Under the pieces are notes generated by a model, which was given only the letters and a program-made list of their open reading frames with translations, was not told where the DNA came from and made no database searches. Below are positions 4,834 through 5,637 of a DNA stretch of 5,637 nucleotides, one piece after another (the stretch's first letter is position 1; each line of letters opens with the position of its first letter). Where the stretch lies: positions 1 through 5,637 of the forward strand of contig JABFSD010000458.1 in the NCBI GenBank assembly GCA_013140935.1. Direction: 5' to 3'. Source of the DNA: Acidobacteriota bacterium. Lineage in GTDB: Bacteria; Acidobacteriota; Blastocatellia; RBC074. A program made the translations under genes and the position numbers.

Positions 4834-5637
4834 ATGTCAAAAACGCTTCCCCGCACTACTTCCGTTCGCAAATCGCCCAAGTCAGTTGATTACCGCGAAC
4901 ACGTCACACAATTGTTGGCGCGCAGCCGCCGCGAATTCCTGCGCGAATTCGGCAGCCTGACCGTCGCCGGAGCCTCGCTGAGCGCCGTCGGTTTGCCCGT
5001 CACGGCCAGTCGCGTACACGCCGATGATTTAGCCCTGGAACAGGATTTCGGCGGGATGACAGCCGAAGCGCGCGCTGACCGCGCCTTTCGCCAGCGCGTA
5101 GACATGGCGACTCTGCAACGCGAACGTCCGCTGCCCAAACACGATACCAATGGCGACGAAGATCGTTACGCCAACCGCATCGGCAGCTATAGCAAAGGGC
5201 TGCCACACAACAATCGTGGCGAAGTGGATTTGAATGCCTACAACACATTGCTCACCGCATTGCGCACCGTCAACGTAGACGATTTTGAACGCATCACGCT
5301 CGGCGGCAACGTCAAGCTGACCAATCCGCAAGCGGGTTTAGGAATGGATTCGGAAGGGCCGGATACCTTCGCGTGTTACCAACCACCCGCGCCCGCGTTT
5401 GCCAGTGCCGAAGAAGCCGGTGAAATGGTCGAGATGTATTGGCACGCTTTGACGCGCGACGTGAACTTTCTTGATTACGACACGCATCCGTTGACGCAAG
5501 CGGCGGCGACCGACCTTTCACGGTTGAGCGACTTTCGCGGCCCGCGCAACGCCCGCAGCTTTCCCTCGCGCAGTGGCGGTACGATTGCGGCCGGCACGAT
5601 CTTATCGGATAGCGCGCCTGACCAAACACAACAGACC
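4834..5637 (+). CDS. Vanadium-dependent haloperoxidase-like protein, N-terminal 268 residues
   Basis: The start of a secreted protein resembling bacterial and red-algal vanadium haloperoxidases (PAP2/acid phosphatase superfamily), which use vanadate and H2O2 to oxidise halides. A twin-arginine signal is clear: SRREFL (31-36), a hydrophobic stretch to about residue 57 and a likely cleavage after SRVHA (59-63), so export of a folded protein is expected. Family-like segments are GSYSKGLPHNNRGEVD (117-132), DFERITLGG (150-158), KLTNPQAGLGMDSEGPD (161-177), PPAPAFASAEEAGEMVEMYWHALTRDV (184-210, shown as positions with key residues Pro184, Glu197, Trp203) and FLDYDTHPLT (212-221). The vanadate-binding residues (Lys, Arg, SGH, RHxxxH) lie in the C-terminal half, outside the window, so activity cannot be judged. 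The ATG has TAAGGAG 11 nt upstream, a slightly long spacing, and no better start exists. It is transcribed divergently from the GMC gene. A haloperoxidase-fold protein without halogenating activity is the main alternative. Confidence 0.85.
   Translation, partial: MSKTLPRTTSVRKSPKSVDYREHVTQLLARSRREFLREFGSLTVAGASLSAVGLPVTASRVHADDLALEQDFGGMTAEARADRAFRQRVDMATLQRERPLPKHDTNGDEDRYANRIGSYSKGLPHNNRGEVDLNAYNTLLTALRTVNVDDFERITLGGNVKLTNPQAGLGMDSEGPDTFACYQPPAPAFASAEEAGEMVEMYWHALTRDVNFLDYDTHPLTQAAATDLSRLSDFRGPRNARSFPSRSGGTIAAGTILSDSAPDQTQQT

Noticed and set aside
4890..5629. Several minus-strand frames opposite the haloperoxidase-like gene
   Set aside because: They overlap one another in different frames, are Arg/Ala/Cys-rich and match nothing recognisable, while the plus-strand frame is open to the window end and looks like a known family.

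Overview
The window is a piece of a bacterial chromosome of moderate-to-high GC with compact genes on both strands. It holds one tRNA gene, four complete protein genes and two that run off the ends. The gene mix (a Tat-exported vanadium-haloperoxidase-like protein, a GMC dehydrogenase with a cysteine cluster, a DinB-fold protein, pseudouridine-phosphate glycosidase) and the short-unit intergenic repeats would fit Acidobacteriota. That placement is an inference from general familiarity; no marker gene here settles it.

Left part (1-751): the 5' third of an MFS efflux-type transporter gene reads leftward off the window. Just upstream of it, also leftward, is a tRNA-Leu(CAG) gene with its own near-consensus sigma70-type promoter and an intrinsic terminator. 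Between this promoter and the rightward promoter of psuG lies a 136-bp imperfect palindrome. Its 45-nt arms are built from a 9-nt tandem repeat (CAGGATTNN).

Middle (752-2225): psuG and a dinB-like gene form a tight rightward pair, 11 nt apart, with a textbook Shine-Dalgarno between them. The pair ends in a very long perfect hairpin with an A-tract on one side and a T-tract on the other, so it can terminate transcription from both directions. psuG splits pseudouridine 5'-phosphate into uracil and ribose 5-phosphate. Its usual partner kinase (PsuK) is not in the window.

Right part (2238-5637): a leftward pair, a GMC-family FAD dehydrogenase (GTG start) followed by an unrecognised 194-residue protein, converges on the same terminator. 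The 39-nt gap between the two contains a 7-nt tandem repeat that overlaps the dehydrogenase stop codon. Divergent from the dehydrogenase, and sharing a 244-bp intergenic region with it, is the 5' part of a vanadium-dependent haloperoxidase-like gene with a twin-arginine signal; its catalytic C-terminal half lies beyond the window.

No transposase, integrase, CRISPR array or defence system is visible. The items most worth following up are the intergenic palindrome, the unrecognised 194-residue protein beside the dehydrogenase, and the cysteine motif in the dehydrogenase.
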